Source: Syntrophaceae bacterium
Lineage (GTDB): Bacteria > Desulfobacterota > DTXE01
Assembly (NCBI GenBank): GCA_012962595.1
Contig: DTXE01000156.1
Coordinates: 1 to 10,336 of the forward strand
Length of the DNA: 10,336 nt
Reading direction: 5' to 3'
The position numbers and the translations under genes are program-made. The notes beneath the pieces are model-generated. The model was not told the origin of the DNA, made no database searches, and saw only the letters and a program-made list of their open reading frames with translations. Positions 7,167-10,336 of this stretch are shown here, piece after piece. Position 1 is the stretch's first letter. Every line of letters starts with the position of its first letter.

Positions 7167-7208
7167 TCAAAGGGCTATTTACTTTACTCAGTAAAAGATT
7201 CTAGTGGC

Positions 7209-7214
7209 AGGAGG
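7209..7214 (+). promoter_or_regulatory. Strong ribosome binding site AGGAGG
   Basis: A perfect AGGAGG lies five bases before the ATG at 7220. It fixes that start for the 758-aa ATPase and contrasts with the preceding PfkB gene, which has no visible Shine-Dalgarno sequence. Confidence 0.9.
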
Positions 7215-7219
7215 CAAAA

Positions 7220-9496
7220 ATGGCTTTAACCGTTAAAGAACTTCAGAAAAGCCTGCAATATGAGAAGAGGCTTAAGGCCATATCTCATGAGATCCATTCT
7301 GCCAAGAATATTGATAATATCTTGATTGACCTTAAGGACGAAATCTTGACCCTATTTGATGCCGACAGGATAACCATATATGTTCTTCCTGACCTTGGAG
7401 CCAATGAGATCGTCTCCAGATTTAAATCAGGCCAAGAGGTCAAAGAGATCCGCGTTCCCTTAAATAACAAAAGTATTGCGGGCTATGCAGGGGTATCCTG
7501 CAAAATGGTTAACATCTCTAATGTTTACAATACCTCTGAATTAAAGGCTATTGATCCTGGACTCCAGTTTGACTCTAGCTGGGATAAGAAGACAGGATAT
7601 ACCACTAAGCAAGTACTGGCTTCACCCATCCTTTTTCAAAATCGCCTGCTAGGGGTCATTCAGCTCATAAATAAAAGAGAGGGAATCAAATTCACCAAGG
7701 AAGATGAACGCTCGGTTCAAGAGATAGCGAAGGTATTGGGGATAGCCTTCTACAACCAACAGAGAAGGCTGGAAAAACCCACTAAATTTGGATATCTGAT
7801 ACTAAATAATATCTTGACCCAGGAAGAGTTGGATGAGGCAACGGTCCTTTCAAGACGAAGGAATATAGACATTGAAACCATCTTAATGAGCCAATATAAG
7901 GTCTCTAAGGATGTTATAGGAAAGTCGCTAAGCAACTTTTATAATTGTGGCTTCTTTGAATTTAAAGATGATATCCATATCCCCCCTGAATTAACCAAAG
8001 GCCTAAGCTATGAGTACCTTCGAAGGAACTTCTGGGTCCCTGTTTCCAAAGATAATGACACCATTGCCATCGCTTTAGACGATCCCTCTGACTTTAATAA
8101 GGTTCAGGAAATCATGCGCATTGTCCCCGGCAGGAAATATCAGTTCCAGGTAGCCTTAAGGGAGGATATCCTAAGGGTCTTACAGCACTTATATAAGCCA
8201 ACGGCCAGAGGGGAACAGGCATCAGTCTCTCAGATCGTTGGTGATTTGAGCCAAGAGGAAAAGGAGGATACCGAGGAGGAAGTAGCCATCAGCGATTCGG
8301 ACAGCAAGATCGTCCAGCTTGCTAATAAGATAATCGAGGATGCATACCGGATGGGCGCCTCTGATATTCATATCGAACCATACAGCAAACCAAGTGATTC
8401 AGAGATAAGATTCAGGATAGATGGGAAGTGCAGCAGGTATATAACCGTTCCCAGAGGACATATAAGGGCCTTGATTTCTAGATTAAAGATTATGTCCCAC
8501 ATGGATATAGCAGAGAGAAGAAGGCCTCAAGACGGAAGGATTAAATTCAAAACTCAAGTGGGAGAGTCTATAGAACTCAGGGTAGTTACTATCCCTACCG
8601 CAGGGAATCACGAGGACATGGTTCTTCGCATCCTTCCTGTGGGCGGTCCTCTGCCCCTAGATAAGATGGGGATGTCTGAGAGGAATTTCAGATGTTTTAA
8701 GGAGATAATCGAGAAGCCCTATGGGATTATCCTGGTTGTAGGCCCCACAGGCTCAGGAAAGACCACCACCCTCCATTCTGCCCTAGCCTATATTAATAAA
8801 CCTGAAAGGAAGATATGGACCGCAGAGGATCCGGTGGAGGTTACCCAATATGGGTTAAGGCAGGTACCCATGCATCCCAAGATCGGTTTTAACTTCGCCG
8901 CTGCCATGAGATCCTTCTTAAGGGCGGACCCTGATGTGATTATGGTGGGGGAGATGAGGGATGAGGAGACCGCAGGAATTGGAATCGAGGCCTCCCTCAC
9001 GGGGCATCTGGTTTTAAGCACCCTTCATACCAACAGTGCCCCTGAGACCGTAGTGCGACTCCTGGAGATGGGGATGGACCCCTACAATTTTGCCGATGCC
9101 TTATTAGGCATCCTTGCCCAGAGATTGCTGAGGAGACTGTGCACCAATTGCAAGGAGGCTTACCACCCATCTTCAGATGAGTTTGATGAGCTAAGGAATT
9201 ATTATGGGAAGTGGTTTGACCAAAGGATAAAGGTAGACTATGATAACCTTACCCTCTATAGGCCAAGGGGCTGTGATGTTTGTAGGAATACAGGGTACAA
9301 GGGGAGGATGGGTATTCATGAATTACTGGTGTCATCAGATAATATCAGGAGGTTGATTCACAAAAAGGCCCCTGTAGAGGAAATAAGAGAGGTTGCCCAG
9401 GAGGAGGGCATGACCACCCTGCTTCAGGATGGAATAGAAAAGGTAATCAAAGGCCTTACCGATCTTAGGGAGGTAAGGGGGGTTTGTATTAAGTGA
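7220..9496 (+). CDS. GspE/PulE/PilB-family assembly ATPase with N-terminal GAF domain
   Basis: This is a hexameric cytoplasmic ATPase that powers pilus or pseudopilus assembly in type IV pili or type II secretion. Residues about 10-180 read as a GAF sensor domain (DADRITIYVLPD, ASPILFQNRLLGVIQLIN). Residues about 190-330 are a GspE N-terminal (MshEN-like) region beginning KFGYLILNNILTQEELDEA; the c-di-GMP motif RLGxxL is degenerate here (KFG). An acidic linker (345-360) leads to the motor. Walker A is GPTGSGKTT (508-516), the Asp box includes EDPVE (536-540), Walker B is DPDVIMVGEMRD (570-581), and the His box is TGHLVLSTLHTNSA (594-607). The zinc-binding cysteines are Cys641/644 and Cys685/688, a feature of extension ATPases rather than PilT retraction motors. 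The 758-aa length exceeds the usual ~570 because of the GAF domain. A GspF-type gene converges on it only 43 bp away. Whether it serves a pilus or a secretion system cannot be decided here. Confidence 0.93.
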   Translation: MALTVKELQKSLQYEKRLKAISHEIHSAKNIDNILIDLKDEILTLFDADRITIYVLPDLGANEIVSRFKSGQEVKEIRVPLNNKSIAGYAGVSCKMVNISNVYNTSELKAIDPGLQFDSSWDKKTGYTTKQVLASPILFQNRLLGVIQLINKREGIKFTKEDERSVQEIAKVLGIAFYNQQRRLEKPTKFGYLILNNILTQEELDEATVLSRRRNIDIETILMSQYKVSKDVIGKSLSNFYNCGFFEFKDDIHIPPELTKGLSYEYLRRNFWVPVSKDNDTIAIALDDPSDFNKVQEIMRIVPGRKYQFQVALREDILRVLQHLYKPTARGEQASVSQIVGDLSQEEKEDTEEEVAISDSDSKIVQLANKIIEDAYRMGASDIHIEPYSKPSDSEIRFRIDGKCSRYITVPRGHIRALISRLKIMSHMDIAERRRPQDGRIKFKTQVGESIELRVVTIPTAGNHEDMVLRILPVGGPLPLDKMGMSERNFRCFKEIIEKPYGIILVVGPTGSGKTTTLHSALAYINKPERKIWTAEDPVEVTQYGLRQVPMHPKIGFNFAAAMRSFLRADPDVIMVGEMRDEETAGIGIEASLTGHLVLSTLHTNSAPETVVRLLEMGMDPYNFADALLGILAQRLLRRLCTNCKEAYHPSSDEFDELRNYYGKWFDQRIKVDYDNLTLYRPRGCDVCRNTGYKGRMGIHELLVSSDNIRRLIHKKAPVEEIREVAQEEGMTTLLQDGIEKVIKGLTDLREVRGVCIK

Positions 9497-9539
9497 TTTA
9501 TAACCGAGAGAGTTCTAGCCACTAGTGACTTTCCGTATA

Positions 9540-10336
9540 TTATCCAGTAATGGCTCCTGCCATGGAGAATATTGGTAGATACATAGAAATCACCAGACCG
9601 CCGATAGTGCCTCCTAGAAAGACCATCAAAAGCGGTTCTAACATAGAGGTCAAGGCCTCCACAGCAGCATCTACCTCTTCTTCATAAAATTCCGCAATCT
9701 TACTCAACATGGCATCCAACTCCCCTGTGGCCTCCCCTACCCCTATCATCTGAACCACCATGGGTGGAAAAACCTCGGTTTCTGCCAGGGGTTCTGACAT
9801 GGGCTGGCCTTCTTTGATGGCCGACTTAGTCTTGATTAAGGCTGCCTCCACTACCTTATTACCTGCAGTTCTGGCCACAATATCCAAAGAATCAAGGATA
9901 GGTACACCGCTTTTGAGCATAGTGCTCAATGTGCTAGTAAATCTGGCTACCGCTACCTTTCTGAGCAATGGACCAAAAACGGGGGCTCTAATTAAATACC
10001 TGTCTACCATTTGCTTTCCCTTCTCCGTTCTATAAAACCTTTTAAAGGCGTACCCTATAAGGAAACCTGCTACTATCATATAGATTATGTTACCTTTAAC
10101 AAAGTTACTTAAATTCACCACAACCTGGGTAGGAAGTGGAAGGGCCTGACCCATACCGGCAAACATTTCTTGAAAAACGGGTATCACAAAGATAAGTATT
10201 ACCGCAATTACCACTATGGCCACACTGACCACCACTGCTGGATATACCAGGGCTCCCTTAACCTTTTTTTCCGCACGACGAAACGGTTGTTCAGGCGCTG
10301 GCTCCTGCGACAGTTCCGGTTCACTTTCTGCAAAGG
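9540..10336 (-). CDS. GspF/PilC-family inner-membrane platform protein, C-terminal 264 aa (runs off right edge)
   Basis: This is the polytopic inner-membrane protein that the GspE/PilB motor acts on in type II secretion or type IV pili. The visible part starts upstream of the family motif KVKGALVYPAVV. Three membrane segments follow, about residues 34-54, 83-97 and 233-255 of the fragment. The second T2SSF domain (about 130-253) holds FTSTLSTMLKSGVPILDSL, VGEATGELDAML and the closing LEPLLMVFLGG. The frame stays open to the window edge, so the GTG at 10235 is internal (the V of YPAVV) and not the start. About a third or more of the protein is missing. The outermost residues, FAESEPELSQEPAPEQPFRR, do not resemble the helical segment usually found before KVKGAL. 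The gene faces the GAF-GspE gene instead of following it. Confidence 0.88.
   Translation of the reverse strand, partial: FAESEPELSQEPAPEQPFRRAEKKVKGALVYPAVVVSVAIVVIAVILIFVIPVFQEMFAGMGQALPLPTQVVVNLSNFVKGNIIYMIVAGFLIGYAFKRFYRTEKGKQMVDRYLIRAPVFGPLLRKVAVARFTSTLSTMLKSGVPILDSLDIVARTAGNKVVEAALIKTKSAIKEGQPMSEPLAETEVFPPMVVQMIGVGEATGELDAMLSKIAEFYEEEVDAAVEALTSMLEPLLMVFLGGTIGGLVISMYLPIFSMAGAITG

Noticed and set aside
7285..9021. Minus-strand open frames of 61-77 codons opposite the GAF-GspE gene
   Set aside because: Antisense shadows; the plus-strand gene has a perfect ribosome site and all family motifs.
9511..9530. Palindrome CACTAGTG in the 43-bp gap between the convergent GspE and GspF genes, as a terminator
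   Set aside because: Only an 8-bp self-complementary core with no loop and no T-tract on either strand.
10233..10235. GTG as the start of the GspF-family protein
   Set aside because: The frame continues upstream through KVKGALVYPA, a conserved family motif, to the window edge. The GTG is an internal Val codon.

Overview
The window looks like a chromosomal segment from an anaerobic, autotrophy-capable bacterium of moderate GC content. The best guess is a sulfate-reducing or syntrophic member of the Desulfobacterota. This rests on a Wood-Ljungdahl gene cluster with a HdrA-type flavoprotein, on the protein styles, and on a GAF-fused type II secretion/type IV pilus ATPase. The taxonomic call is inference; no rRNA or other marker gene is present.

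Left part (1-5684, all minus strand). In transcription order: formate-tetrahydrofolate ligase (fhs), a rho-independent terminator, then an apparent operon folD - cooS - hdrA. hdrA runs off the left edge. Fhs makes 10-formyl-THF from formate, FolD converts it to methenyl- and methylene-THF, CooS interconverts CO2 and CO, and HdrA is a flavin/iron-sulfur electron hub. Together they are much of a Wood-Ljungdahl pathway. The missing pieces (MetF/MetV, the acetyl-CoA synthase and corrinoid protein subunits, HdrBC or MvhD) would be expected beyond the left edge. A 16/19 match to the Fur box and an extended -10 promoter lie between the fhs terminator and folD. folD and cooS overlap as ATGA. The first 13 codons of cooS are written almost wholly in a 7-bp tandem repeat, whose copy number would set the reading frame.

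Middle (5685-6110). A 426-bp divergent intergenic region separates fhs (minus) from a PfkB-family sugar/nucleoside kinase (plus). It holds promoter-like elements and small dyads but no gene that I can support.

Right part (6111-10336). The PfkB kinase (6111-7070) is followed by a strong sigma70-type promoter with an upstream dyad. This promoter drives a 758-aa GAF + GspE-N + GspE/PilB ATPase (7220-9496). A GspF/PilC-family inner-membrane platform protein (9540 to the right edge, minus strand) converges on it. These two belong to the same machine type, although they face each other. The last ~60 bases at the right edge differ in composition and do not read like the expected GspF sequence.

I see no mobile element, CRISPR array, tRNA or rRNA. 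The genes are known families. The most interesting signals are regulatory: the heptamer repeat inside cooS, the Fur-like box, and the dyads placed just upstream of promoters.
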